From the NCBI GenBank assembly GCA_963838095.1, contig CAWIPO010000008.1:744001-808000 (forward strand): a DNA stretch of 64,000 nt, read 5' to 3'. The position numbers and the translations under genes are program-made. The DNA comes from CAWCGU01 sp963838095 (lineage in GTDB: Bacteria; Actinomycetota; Thermoleophilia; Solirubrobacterales; 70-9). Shown here piece by piece: positions 35,372 through 44,105 of this stretch; position 1 is the first letter of the stretch; every line of letters begins with the position of its first letter. The notes beneath the pieces were generated by a model, which made no database searches, was not told where the DNA came from, and was given only the letters and a program-made list of their open reading frames with translations.

Positions 35372-37266
35372 CCGAGCCCGCACGCCACGCGCGCCACCCG
35401 CGGCGTCGCGCGCTCGCGCTCGTCTCGGTCATCGTCGTGATAGCAGCGTTGGCGGTCGGCTGCGGCGGAGACTCGGGGGGCGACGCCACGGAGTCGGCCG
35501 CGGCGGAGTGGATGACGCCCAACGCCAACTACGAGAACACGCGCGTCGCGACCTCGGAGATCGACGCCGACAACGTGGACGAGCTGAACGTCACCTGGAC
35601 GCAGCCGCTCACCGGCGCCGGCACCTTCGGCGCCTTCGCCTCCACGCCGCTGATCAGCGCGGACGGCGTGACGTACGTGCAGGACCTGGCCTCGAACGTC
35701 ATGGCCTACGACCTGGAGACGGGCGAGCAGCTGTGGAAGGTCGAGTACGACGCCCCCTCGCTCGGGCCGAACGGTCTCGCCTATGAGGACGGGGTCCTCT
35801 ACGGCGTCACCAACGACGACGTGTTCGCACTAGACGCCGAGTCCGGCGAGAAGGTCTGGAGAAAGCACGTCGTCGACTACGACTTCGGCGTCGCCGAGGG
35901 CCAGAACCTCGGCTTCACGATCCAGCCGGCGGTTCGGGATGGCGTCCTGTACCTGTCCGAGGCCGCGAAGGTCGGCGGCGGCCGCGCCCTCGCGTTCGAT
36001 GCGACAACAGGCGAGCAGCTTTGGACCTTCGACACGACCGACGAGCCCGAAGGTGACGACACTCCTTCCGCAGGAGCATGGAATACGCCGCTCGTCGACG
36101 ACGACGGCAACGTCTACTACTCGGTCGCAAACGGCTACTACTCGCACAACTCGCCGAAGAGCACGCAAGACCAGCGCCTCTATACCAACAGCCTCGTCAA
36201 GCTCGACGGCGAGACCGGCGAGCTCCTCTGGCACTACCAGGCCATTCCGAACGACTTCTGGGACTGGGACCTCCACCTCTCGCCCGTGCTTGCTGACAAC
36301 AACGGCGAGGACCTCGTGGTGACCGGCGGGAAGCTGGGCTACGTCATCGCCGTCGATCCCGAGTCCGGCGAGGAGGTCTGGAAGACCGCCGTCGGTGTCC
36401 ACAACGGGCACGACAACGACAGTCGCGAGCAGCTGAACGGCAGGCTCGCGCTCCCGTCGCCTCCGTTCAAGGTCTTCCCCGGACCGTTCGGCGGTGTCGA
36501 GACGAACCTCGCCGTCCAGGACGGCAAGGTCTACGCGGCGGTTGTGAACCTTCCAGGGCTCGTGAACACGCCGGCGGATCTGAACCTGCCGATCCTCGAC
36601 GTCAACTTCGCGACGGGGACGGGAGAACTTGTCCGGCTCGATCTGGCGACAGGTGCGATCGACTGGAGCGTCAGGCTCGACACGATGCCGTTGGGTGCGG
36701 CCACCATCGCGAACAATCTGTTGTTCACGACGCTCTTCGACGGTCGGCTCGTCGCACACTCGCTCGAGGACGGCTCGGAGGTTTGGTCCGAGAGGCTGCC
36801 GGCCGGGACGAACTCACCGGTTGCAATCGCCGGCGACAGGCTCGTCACCGCCGCAGGCTTCCCGCAGGGTGCGGGGCAGAAACCGGCGCTCGTCTCCTTC
36901 CAGCTCAACGGCGAGCCAGTCACGCCTCCTGCAGCCGACGGAGCTGACGCAAACGCGGGCGACGCCGGCGCCACGGGAGGGGGTGCCAGTGATGAGGCGA
37001 TTGAGGTTGGCGTGGTCGAGGGCGCCCTCCGCTTCGACCCGTCTGAGCTCACGGCCGAGGCCGGCGAGGTGACGTTCCGCTTCAACAACACCGAGGCCAC
37101 GTCGCACGACTTCGTCATCGAGAAGGACGGCGAGCGCGTTGCCGGCACAGAGCTCATCTCCAACGAGAGCGCAGAGGCCACTGGCGAGCTCAAGGCCGGT
37201 CGGTACACGTTCTTCTGCACCCCGCACGAGTCCGCGGGGATGACGGGCACGCTGACCGTGCGCTGA
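35368..37266 (+). CDS. PQQ-dehydrogenase-like lipoprotein fused to a cupredoxin domain
   Basis: 632 aa. The signal ends in a lipobox (LALAVGCGG region, Cys32), so the mature protein is a lipoprotein. Residues about 50-510 form a beta-propeller of the quinoprotein type, with repeated W-motif-like blades (GEQLWKVEYD, GEKVWRKHV, GEQLWTFDT) and the PQQ-enzyme segment WHYQAIPNDFWDWDLH. The vicinal disulfide of methanol dehydrogenases is absent. Residues about 540-632 are a cupredoxin with ligands His (TSHDF), Cys, His and Met (FFCTPHESAGM). Electrons could pass from PQQ directly to copper in one chain. Substrate unknown; PQQ binding needs a test. Follows the MMPL gene in the same direction. Confidence 0.85.
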   Translation: MTEPARHARHPRRRALALVSVIVVIAALAVGCGGDSGGDATESAAAEWMTPNANYENTRVATSEIDADNVDELNVTWTQPLTGAGTFGAFASTPLISADGVTYVQDLASNVMAYDLETGEQLWKVEYDAPSLGPNGLAYEDGVLYGVTNDDVFALDAESGEKVWRKHVVDYDFGVAEGQNLGFTIQPAVRDGVLYLSEAAKVGGGRALAFDATTGEQLWTFDTTDEPEGDDTPSAGAWNTPLVDDDGNVYYSVANGYYSHNSPKSTQDQRLYTNSLVKLDGETGELLWHYQAIPNDFWDWDLHLSPVLADNNGEDLVVTGGKLGYVIAVDPESGEEVWKTAVGVHNGHDNDSREQLNGRLALPSPPFKVFPGPFGGVETNLAVQDGKVYAAVVNLPGLVNTPADLNLPILDVNFATGTGELVRLDLATGAIDWSVRLDTMPLGAATIANNLLFTTLFDGRLVAHSLEDGSEVWSERLPAGTNSPVAIAGDRLVTAAGFPQGAGQKPALVSFQLNGEPVTPPAADGADANAGDAGATGGGASDEAIEVGVVEGALRFDPSELTAEAGEVTFRFNNTEATSHDFVIEKDGERVAGTELISNESAEATGELKAGRYTFFCTPHESAGMTGTLTVR

Positions 37267-37288
37267 CCGATGAACGAAAGGCGAAGCC

Positions 37289-38164
37289 ATGACCACATCC
37301 GTTCAGGCCACCCCACGCACCGATAGCCAGCTCACGGCCGAGAACCTTTCGATGGAGGCAGGCGACATCTCGTTCACCTATCGCCGCTTCGGCGATGCCC
37401 AGACGGATGGCTTGCCGCTGGTGATGCTGCAGCACTTCCGCGGCAACCTCGACAGCTGGGACCCGCTGCTCGTCGATGGCTTGGCGAGGGACCGCGAGGT
37501 CGTCCTGGTCGACAACCGAGGGGTCGGCGGCTCGACGGGCGCCGTTCCAGAGGACGTCACCGAGATGGCCCGGGATGCGATCGCCTTCATCGATGCACTC
37601 GGGTTGGAGCGGATCGACCTCCTCGGGTTCTCGCTCGGCGGCTATGTCGCTCAGGAGCTGGTCCTATTGCGCCCGCTGCGGGTTCGACGGCTCGTACTTG
37701 CCGGCACAGCGCCGCAAGGCGGCCCGGATCTGCACCGCTGGACCGACGAGGTCTATTCGCTTGCGACCCCGGATGAGCCCACCGCGGACGATCTGCTCGA
37801 TCTCTTCTTCTCCCCCTCGGAGCAAAGCCGCGCCAAGGGCATGGAGTCCATCCAGCGGCTCTACAGCCGGGAGGCGGACCGCGACGAGCCGACTGACCTT
37901 GCGACGCGCGACGCGCAGCTGGCGGCGATCACGGCCTGGGGCATCCCCGACGCATCCAAGCTCAACCGCCTCGCCGGGATCACCCAACCGACGTTCGTCG
38001 CAAATGGCGACAACGACACGATGATGCACACCGAGAACAGCCGGCTGCTGGCCGAGCATCTTCCGAACGCCGAGGTGCGGATCTATCCCGACGCCGGGCA
38101 CGGCTTCCTCAACCAATACCCAGAGCAGTTCGGCGACCACGTCCGGGCTTTTCTCAACGAGTGA
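37289..38164 (+). CDS. Alpha/beta hydrolase, haloperoxidase/epoxide hydrolase-like
   Basis: 291 aa. Nucleophile elbow GFSLGGYVA (Ser), the acid in NGDNDTMMH and the catalytic His in PDAGHGFLNQY. The oxyanion region is the HFRGNLDSWDP loop. Members include esterases, haloperoxidase-like hydrolases and C-C bond hydrolases, so the substrate cannot be assigned. It follows the PQQ lipoprotein by 22 bases and precedes the HSL-type esterase by 12, so the three genes are probably co-transcribed. Confidence 0.87.
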   Translation: MTTSVQATPRTDSQLTAENLSMEAGDISFTYRRFGDAQTDGLPLVMLQHFRGNLDSWDPLLVDGLARDREVVLVDNRGVGGSTGAVPEDVTEMARDAIAFIDALGLERIDLLGFSLGGYVAQELVLLRPLRVRRLVLAGTAPQGGPDLHRWTDEVYSLATPDEPTADDLLDLFFSPSEQSRAKGMESIQRLYSREADRDEPTDLATRDAQLAAITAWGIPDASKLNRLAGITQPTFVANGDNDTMMHTENSRLLAEHLPNAEVRIYPDAGHGFLNQYPEQFGDHVRAFLNE

Positions 38165-38176
38165 AGGGAGTACCAA

Positions 38177-39136
38177 GTGACGTCCTCAACCACCACAATC
38201 GTGCTCGAACCCGCAGCTCAGGAGTTCGCAGCCGCGACCGCCGATCCCCCGTACCTGTTCGACCTCGGGCCCGTCGAGGGCCGAAAGACCGTCGACGAGG
38301 TGCAATCCGGGGAGGTCGAAAAGCCCGATGTCGAGATCGAGGACACCACCATCCCCGGCGGCCCGTCGGGTGCGGTGTCGGTCCGGATCCTACGTCCCAA
38401 GGGTGGTCAAGGCCAGTTGCCAGTGATTCTCTATACGCACGGCGCCGGCTGGGTGTTCGGCAATAGCCACACCCACGACCGCCTGGTTCGCGAGCTCGCC
38501 GTCGGGACCGGCGCCGCGGTCGTATTCCCCAACTACAGCCTCTCGCCGGAGGCGCGTTACCCGACCGCGATCGAGGAGATCTACTCGGTGCTCGAGTGGG
38601 TTGCTGAGCACGGCGCAGAGCCGGATCTCGACGGGGCGCGGGTCGCTGTCGCCGGCGACTCGGTCGGCGGCAACATGACCGCCGCTGTGACGCTGATGGC
38701 CAAGCAGCGCTCGGGGCCGCACCTCAGGGCCCAGGTGCTGTTCTACCCGGTGACCAATGCGAGCTTCGACACCGGTTCCTACCACGAGTTCGCCGAGGGC
38801 TATTTCCTTCGGCGCGACGCGATGCAGTGGTTCTGGGACCAGTACACGACCGACGAGGACCAGCGCGCCGAAATCACGGCCTCACCGCTTCGCGCGACGA
38901 CGAACGATCTCGCCGGCCTCCCGAAGGCGCTCGTGATCACGGGCGAGGCGGACGTGCTTCGTGACGAGGGCGAGGCGTACGCCCGCAAGCTGCGCGAGGC
39001 CGGCGTCGACGTCACCGCGACGCGCTACGAGGGCATCATCCACGACTTCGTGATGGTCAACGCGCTTCGTGGTACGAACGCCGCCGGCGCCGCAATCGCT
39101 CAGGCGATCGAGTACATCAGGCGCGCGCTGGCCTAA
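38177..39136 (+). CDS. HSL-family alpha/beta hydrolase (esterase), copy 1
   Basis: 319 aa. The HSL signature is HGAGWVFGN (oxyanion hole), the nucleophile is in GDSVGGNM, the acid in ITGEADVLRDEG and the His in GIIHDFVMVN. Such enzymes cut short-chain esters. It is a close paralogue of the convergent gene at 39360-40325: most of the two proteins match, including the N-terminal VDEVQ motif and the C-terminal LRGTNAA. It is followed within 14 bases by a stem-loop. Confidence 0.9.
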   Translation: MTSSTTTIVLEPAAQEFAAATADPPYLFDLGPVEGRKTVDEVQSGEVEKPDVEIEDTTIPGGPSGAVSVRILRPKGGQGQLPVILYTHGAGWVFGNSHTHDRLVRELAVGTGAAVVFPNYSLSPEARYPTAIEEIYSVLEWVAEHGAEPDLDGARVAVAGDSVGGNMTAAVTLMAKQRSGPHLRAQVLFYPVTNASFDTGSYHEFAEGYFLRRDAMQWFWDQYTTDEDQRAEITASPLRATTNDLAGLPKALVITGEADVLRDEGEAYARKLREAGVDVTATRYEGIIHDFVMVNALRGTNAAGAAIAQAIEYIRRALA

Positions 39137-39149
39137 CCGACCGAGCGGG

Positions 39150-39175
39150 GCGAGGTCCCGATGCGGGGGCCTCGC
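39150..39175 (+). terminator. Stem-loop after esterase copy 1
   Basis: Ten nearly perfect base pairs (39150-39159 with 39166-39175, one G-T wobble), 13 bases downstream of the stop. There is no T-run, so it may stop transcription only partly or need Rho. Confidence 0.55.
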
Positions 39176-39317
39176 CGGGCTGGGGCGCTGCTGTCTTGCG
39201 CGAGGACCAGGTGCGCGGCTGGGTGCACGTGAAGAGAGCGCAGCGGCGCGCGGGGCCGGCCCGCACGCCCAGCGGCAGTTCCTCGACACGGTGGGCGCGC
39301 CACCTTGGGAGGCGTTG

Positions 39318-39342
39318 CGAGAGCCCCGCGACGGGGCTCTCG
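39318..39342 (-). terminator. Stem-loop after esterase copy 2
   Basis: A perfect 11-bp stem (39318-39328 with 39332-39342) with a 3-base loop, 17 bases beyond the stop of the minus-strand esterase gene. No T-run on the minus side. It separates the two convergent paralogues. Confidence 0.6.
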
Positions 39343-39359
39343 CATGCGTCGAGGTGTCG

Positions 39360-40325
39360 TCAGGCGAGCGCTTCGCTCAGGTAAGCGGTGGACTGGGCCA
39401 TCGCGCTCTTCGCAGCGTTCGTCCCTCGCAGTGCGTTCAGCATTACGAAGTCATGAATCACGCCTTCGTATCGGGTTGCGGTGACGTCGACTCCGGCCTG
39501 GCGCAGCTTGCGCCCATAGGCCTCGCCCTCGTCTCGCAGCACATCCGCCTCGCCGGTGATCACGAGTGCTTTGGGAAGCCCCGCGAGCTGCTCGCTCGTC
39601 GCCCGTAGCGGCGAGGCCGTGATTTCGGCGCGCTGGTCCTCGTCGGTCGTGTACTGGTCCCAGAACCACTGCATCGCGTCTCGGCGAAGGAAGTAGCCCT
39701 CGGCGAATTGGTGGTAGGAGTCCGTGTCGAACGAGGCGTCGGTCACCGGGTAGAACAGCACCTGCGCTCTGAGCTCCGGCCCGGACCGCTCCTTGGCCAT
39801 CAGGGTCACGGCGGCGGTCATGTTCCCGCCGACCGAGTCGCCGACGATCGCGATTCGCGATCCATCGAGATCCTTCTCAGCGCCGTGCTCGCCGATCCAT
39901 TCCAGTACCGCGTAGCTCTCCTCGATCGCCGTGGGGTACTGCGCCTCCGGAGAGAGGCTGTAGTTGGGAAACACGACCGCCGCGCCGGCGCCGTCGGCGA
40001 GCTCGCGGATCAGCCGTCCGTGGGTGTGGTTGTTACCGAACACCCAGCCGGCGCCGTGGATGTAGAGGATCACCGGAAGCGACCCCTCGGCACCCTTGGG
40101 GCGCAGGATCTGGACCGACACCTCACCGGAGGGACCGCCGGGGACCGTCGTGTCCTCGACGTCGACGTCGGGCATCTGAACGCCTTCGCCGTTCTGCACC
40201 TCGTCGACGGTCTTGCGGCCCTCGATCGGTCCGAGGTCGGGCAGGTACGGCGGGTTGGCGGTCGCGTCCGCGAACTCCCGGGCGGCGGACTCGAGGACGA
40301 CGGAGGTTGTGGTCGTTGTGCTCAT
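39360..40325 (-). CDS. HSL-family alpha/beta hydrolase (esterase), copy 2
   Basis: 321 aa from the ATG at 40325 (MSTTTTTSVVLESAAREF). I prefer it to the upstream starts because it lines up with copy 1, and an AAAAGG sits ahead. Motifs: HGAGWVFGNN, GDSVGGNM, EADVLRDEGEAY and GVIHDFVMLN. Its upstream region shares a 48-bp element with a 14-bp palindrome with the hydrolase gene at 44106-44846, so the two are likely co-regulated. The copies are inverted and convergent, separated by 223 bases with two stem-loops. Confidence 0.9.
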   Translation of the reverse strand: MSTTTTTSVVLESAAREFADATANPPYLPDLGPIEGRKTVDEVQNGEGVQMPDVDVEDTTVPGGPSGEVSVQILRPKGAEGSLPVILYIHGAGWVFGNNHTHGRLIRELADGAGAAVVFPNYSLSPEAQYPTAIEESYAVLEWIGEHGAEKDLDGSRIAIVGDSVGGNMTAAVTLMAKERSGPELRAQVLFYPVTDASFDTDSYHQFAEGYFLRRDAMQWFWDQYTTDEDQRAEITASPLRATSEQLAGLPKALVITGEADVLRDEGEAYGRKLRQAGVDVTATRYEGVIHDFVMLNALRGTNAAKSAMAQSTAYLSEALA

Positions 40326-40650
40326 CAGATCCATCCTTTTCGCGCCATCTGGCGCCGTTGAGTGACTGTTCGTGTGTTGGTAGGGATCGGGCTTGGTGGT
40401 GATTGCGGACAAGAGCGAACCTACCAGCGAGCGTTAGGGCTCGCATCCGTCGCCTGACTGAAGTTTTCGGCTCGATGACGTACGTCATTCGCCGGGAGTC
40501 GGACGCCCGGTGCGTCCCCTGCGGCGTATGTCGCCTCCGCTGCGACTCCGCGATTGGCTCGCTCTCGCTTCGCGCGAGTTGCGGAAGCCGTCACGGTGCC
40601 CTGCCGGGGATGGGAACCGCGTGGAGCACACGCGACGGCTGTCCCCGGCC
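40326..40650 (-). promoter_or_regulatory. Upstream region of esterase copy 2 with shared 48-bp palindromic element
   Basis: No gene is supported in these 325 bases. Positions 40446-40493 match 44913-44960 base for base, and contain the perfect palindrome ATGACGTACGTCAT (40475-40488). A second shared block (TGATTGCGGACA, 40400-40411) lies 34 bases to the left, against 33 in the other copy. Between them both copies keep GCGAACCTAC, which read on the minus strand gives GTAGGTTCGC, a possible -10. The palindrome is 150 bases upstream of the start. It is likely an operator or activator site; the protein is not known. Confidence 0.7.
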
Positions 40651-41079
40651 CTAGCCGGCGTCGAACTCGTCGGCGAAATCCCAGATCCGGATGTGGTCGG
40701 GCTCGAGCCGGACGATGACATCCGCGCCTCGGAGGGCCTCCGCGTCAGCCTCGGCTTCCTCATCGCCGGGGTACCTGGCCACGATGCGGCGCGCGATTTC
40801 GGTGACGCCGTCGTCGATGAACTGTGCCGAGCCTCGGACCTCGACGCCACGCAGCGGCGGTTCGGACTCGGCCACCAAGATCGTCGCTCTGGGGTCGCGC
40901 CGCAGATGCCGAGCCTTCACATTCTGCGTCTCGATCACCACGTTGAATGCGCCCTCGCGCCATTCGTGGTAGACGGGAGAGAGCAAAACGGTTCCGTCGA
41001 CCCTGAGGGTGGCCAACACCGCCACCCGCGGCTCGTCGAGGAAGGTGCCCAAGTCCTCAACGGACAGGTTCGTCCGCAT
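40651..41079 (-). CDS. PNPOx-like flavin/F420-binding family protein
   Basis: 142 aa from the ATG at 41079 (MRTNLSVEDLGTFLDEP). It has the split-barrel fold of the pyridoxamine phosphate oxidase family: RVAVLATLRVDGTVLLSPVYHEW, then VIETQNVKARHLRRDPRATILV, typical of the actinobacterial TIGR03618/Rv1155-like proteins that bind F420 or FMN. The substrate is unknown. The upstream ORF extension (to 41139) is probably not translated. It stands alone between the esterase and LAL genes. Confidence 0.8.
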   Translation of the reverse strand: MRTNLSVEDLGTFLDEPRVAVLATLRVDGTVLLSPVYHEWREGAFNVVIETQNVKARHLRRDPRATILVAESEPPLRGVEVRGSAQFIDDGVTEIARRIVARYPGDEEAEADAEALRGADVIVRLEPDHIRIWDFADEFDAG

Positions 41080-41257
41080 GGGCCCAGCGTATCGGGTGTG
41101 CAGTTTGATACACGCAACGCGGCGCCTCCGAGCCGCCACGCCTCTCGCTTCGCGCGAGGACCGAAAGGCACCCTCCGCATCGAAGGCGAGACTTTTCGCC
41201 GCGATGCTGTCTTAGGCGATGAGCCTAATGGTGCATATCCCGCGGGTTCGACTCCTA

Positions 41258-43993
41258 TCAGGTGCCTCCCAATGCCGACGTGAGCTCGCCTCGCGCGCTG
41301 ATTCCGAGCTTGGGAAAGATGCGGTAGAGGTGCGTGCTGATCGTGCGGTGGGAGAGGTAGAGCTGTTGGCCGATCTCGCGGTTAGAGAGGCCTTCGGCGG
41401 CGAGGTGGGCGATCTGGAGTTCCTGCGCCGTCAGTTGGTCGCGGGAGGCTGGGTCGCGTCGCCGGCTCGACTCCCCTGATGCGCGCAGCTCGCGGCGTGT
41501 CTGTTCACTGAATGCAGCGCAGCCAAGCGAGTCGAACGCGTCACGGGCCTCGCGCAGTGGTGCGCGCGACTCGGTGATCCGGCGCTGGCGGCGTAGCCAC
41601 CGGCCGTAAGCAAGCAGGGCTCGGGCGCGCTGGAAGGGCCAGCGGCTGAGGTCGGCACCCAGTGCCTCCTCGAAACGTCCGGCGGCCTGCTCGTCGTCGG
41701 CGAGCAGTGCGCGGGCGTGCCGCAAACCCAGCGCGATCCAGACAGTCGGGTTGTCGCCGGCGGCCGCTTCGATCTGCGCCACGCGCGCTCGTGCCTCCTC
41801 GACGCGGCCACCGTGCAGGGCGGCCTCGGCAAGGTCTCCGATGATCCACGAGGCCATCGCGGGATGATGGGCCGAGTCGGTGGGGTCGAAGAGACGCTCG
41901 GCGGCCTCGTAGGCGTCATCGTGTCTGGACGCCCCGAGCGCTGCGGAGGCTCGCCCGAACTGCGCCAAGGCGACGATGTTGTTGGCACCCGTGGGCGCTG
42001 CAATCCGCTCGGCTTCTGCCGACGCCTGCTCGGCCGCGTCCTCGTCACCGCGCATCCCTGCGATCGTCGAGCTGACGGTGTCAGCTGCCGCCTTCCAGAG
42101 CGGCTGGCCGAGCTCTACCGCGAGGGACCTTGCCTCCTCCGCGGCCGGGATTGCGACGTTCCAGTCGGTGAGTCGCGCTGCCACGATCCCTTGGATCGCG
42201 AGCACGTATACCAGGTGCCCGAGGCGTCCGTCTGCGCGTAGCCCTTGGGTCGCTGCGCTCAGCAACGTCATGCCGACGTCGAAGGCGCCGACGGCGACCG
42301 CGGCTGGGCCCAGGTACAGCAAGGCCTCCGTGTCGCGACCACCCTCAGCGGCGGCCTGCTGGACTGTGGCCAGCACCGCTGGTGCGTGACCGAACGGATC
42401 GGCGTACGCCTGGATCGCCAGCACCTGCAGGTCGTCGGCGTCGCCGAGGCGACTTGCCGCCTCCACGAGGGTCCGCCGCGCCGCGGGGCCGGGGTCTGCC
42501 CACCAGGCACGCGTGGCGACGAGCCAGAGCAGGGCGAAGTGGAGGTCGCGATCGCCGGCCTCCCCGGCCTGCTCGGCAGCGGCGATCAACGCCGTGGCCC
42601 GTGCGGGACTCGGCGCTCGTAGTTCGATCATCTCGTCGATCCAGGCGGCGCGCGCCCGCTCGAGCGGTCCCGGCTCAAGCTGTTCAGCCTCGCGAAGCAG
42701 CGGGGCGACGATGTCCGGCTGCCCGAGCTCGAAGGTGACCTCGGCTGCCGCGACCAGGCGCCGGGCGCGTCGCGCGGGCTCGCTGAGCTCCGCGGCGCGA
42801 CGCAACGCAGTTGCGGCGACACTGGCTGCTCCACGGCGTCGGGCGCGCCGGCCTGCCTCTTCGAGCTCCATGGCCACGTCTTCGTGCGCGCCGGAGATCA
42901 GCGCCGCGCGGTGCCATACCCAGCGGTCCGGCTCCGCATCCAGCGTCGCGGCCAATGCCGCGTGCACACGACGGCGCCGCTCCACGCTTGCGCTTTGCCG
43001 CACCGCTGAACGCATCAGCGGGTGGCGGAAGCGCACCGTGCGTTCGTCGAGTTCGACGATGGTCACGTCAGCTGCGGCCTGCAGCGCCTCGACTCCGAGC
43101 GGCTCATCGGCGACCAAACGTCCGGCCTCCAGCACCTCGCTGAGACTCTCGCTGTCGTTGAGTGCCGCGACCAACAGCAGGAGCTGCGTTTCGGGCGGGA
43201 GATCGGCTGCGCGCGCGGCAAATGCGCGCTCCAAGCGCTCGGTCAGCGGAACCAGGCCCGGCATCAAATGCTCGCCGTCGAGCTTCTCTGCGATCGACGG
43301 CAACTCGACGAGGGCGAGCGGGTTGCCGGCAGCCTCGCGAAGGATGCGCGTGCGCTCCCCGGCGGGCAGGTGATCGCCCGTATCCTCGAGCAGGCGAGTT
43401 GCCGACGCTGGGTCGAGCGGGTGGAGCCGAAGCTCCGGCAGCTCGCCTGCGCTGAAAACGGTCGGGTAGCCCTCGCGCGCGGCCGCCAACAGGACGATCG
43501 GATCTGACTCGAGCCTACGAGCGACGAAGCCGAGGACGTCCAACGACGGCTGGTCGAGCCAGTGAGCGTCCTCCGCCACCAACAGGAGGGGGCGATCGGT
43601 CGCCGCGTCCGACAACAGGTCAAGCACCGCCTGAGCGATACGAAAGCGCTCCGGCGGTTGATCGTCACCGATGCCCAGAGCGGCGTCGAGCACGGCTTGG
43701 TGCGTCGCGGTGAGTCCCGACGCTTGCGAGTGCACCGGCCGCAGTAGTTGCTGCAGTCCGCCGAATGCAAGCCGAGCCTCCGATTGCACGCCCCGGGTCA
43801 CAAGTACGTTCATCTGCCGCTCTTCGGCCAGGGCGATCGCCTCAGAGAGCAGCCGCGACTTGCCGATGCCCGGATCACCGCGCAGAACCAGGGCGGCGCC
43901 CACGCGGCCAACGTCATCTAGAAGTTCGGTCAGAACCTCAACCTCGGTCGCCCGCCCAAGCAGCGGCGCCCCATCGTCCGATCGCGCCAGCAT
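41258..43993 (-). CDS. LuxR-family LAL transcriptional regulator (ATPase + HTH), copy 2
   Basis: 911 aa. Walker A is GDPGIGKSRLL, Walker B LLVAEDAHWLDQPS. Helical repeats follow, and a C-terminal LuxR HTH (LTAQELQIAHLAAEGLSNREIGQQLYLSHRTISTHL region) ends in a family-typical LGISARGELTSAL. It is 112 bases downstream of the hydrolase gene at 44106 on the same strand, so the two may form one unit, and it lies among four hydrolase genes. A regulator of those genes, and perhaps of the shared palindrome, is a fair inference. Confidence 0.92.
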   Translation of the reverse strand: MLARSDDGAPLLGRATEVEVLTELLDDVGRVGAALVLRGDPGIGKSRLLSEAIALAEERQMNVLVTRGVQSEARLAFGGLQQLLRPVHSQASGLTATHQAVLDAALGIGDDQPPERFRIAQAVLDLLSDAATDRPLLLVAEDAHWLDQPSLDVLGFVARRLESDPIVLLAAAREGYPTVFSAGELPELRLHPLDPASATRLLEDTGDHLPAGERTRILREAAGNPLALVELPSIAEKLDGEHLMPGLVPLTERLERAFAARAADLPPETQLLLLVAALNDSESLSEVLEAGRLVADEPLGVEALQAAADVTIVELDERTVRFRHPLMRSAVRQSASVERRRRVHAALAATLDAEPDRWVWHRAALISGAHEDVAMELEEAGRRARRRGAASVAATALRRAAELSEPARRARRLVAAAEVTFELGQPDIVAPLLREAEQLEPGPLERARAAWIDEMIELRAPSPARATALIAAAEQAGEAGDRDLHFALLWLVATRAWWADPGPAARRTLVEAASRLGDADDLQVLAIQAYADPFGHAPAVLATVQQAAAEGGRDTEALLYLGPAAVAVGAFDVGMTLLSAATQGLRADGRLGHLVYVLAIQGIVAARLTDWNVAIPAAEEARSLAVELGQPLWKAAADTVSSTIAGMRGDEDAAEQASAEAERIAAPTGANNIVALAQFGRASAALGASRHDDAYEAAERLFDPTDSAHHPAMASWIIGDLAEAALHGGRVEEARARVAQIEAAAGDNPTVWIALGLRHARALLADDEQAAGRFEEALGADLSRWPFQRARALLAYGRWLRRQRRITESRAPLREARDAFDSLGCAAFSEQTRRELRASGESSRRRDPASRDQLTAQELQIAHLAAEGLSNREIGQQLYLSHRTISTHLYRIFPKLGISARGELTSALGGT

Positions 43994-44046
43994 CGGAGCG
44001 CCATCGTCTCATGTCCCGGCCAAAGACGATAGCTGGCGTCCCGCGC

Positions 44047-44081
44047 GTGTGCCCCGCGCTCTGAGAGAGCACGGGGCACAC
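44047..44081 (-). terminator. Long stem-loop after hydrolase gene 44106-44846
   Basis: Outer stem of 10 bp (44047-44056 with 44072-44081) and an inner 5-bp stem (58-62 with 66-70), one mismatch between them. It starts 24 bases past the stop of the minus-strand hydrolase. No T-run is present. Confidence 0.55.
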
Positions 44082-44105
44082 TTCCAGCCGCTCAGGCTGC
44101 GTCGA

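Noticed and set aside
35671..35690. GACGTACGTG in the PQQ gene, near the palindrome sequence
   Set aside because: Only ten bases match, it lies inside coding sequence, and none of the flanking 48-bp element is present.
40403..40654. Small plus-strand ORF (RRLTEVFGSMTYVI) seen in both shared upstream regions
   Set aside because: The conserved text follows from identical DNA. The palindrome gives MTYVI on both strands, and the two ORFs differ outside the element, so a regulatory site explains it better than a gene.
41220..41275. tRNA-like piece (CGCGGGTTCGACTCC...) before LAL copy 2 end
   Set aside because: The T-loop-like bases are there, but the stem does not pair and no acceptor is found. 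Too weak to call a third tRNA remnant.
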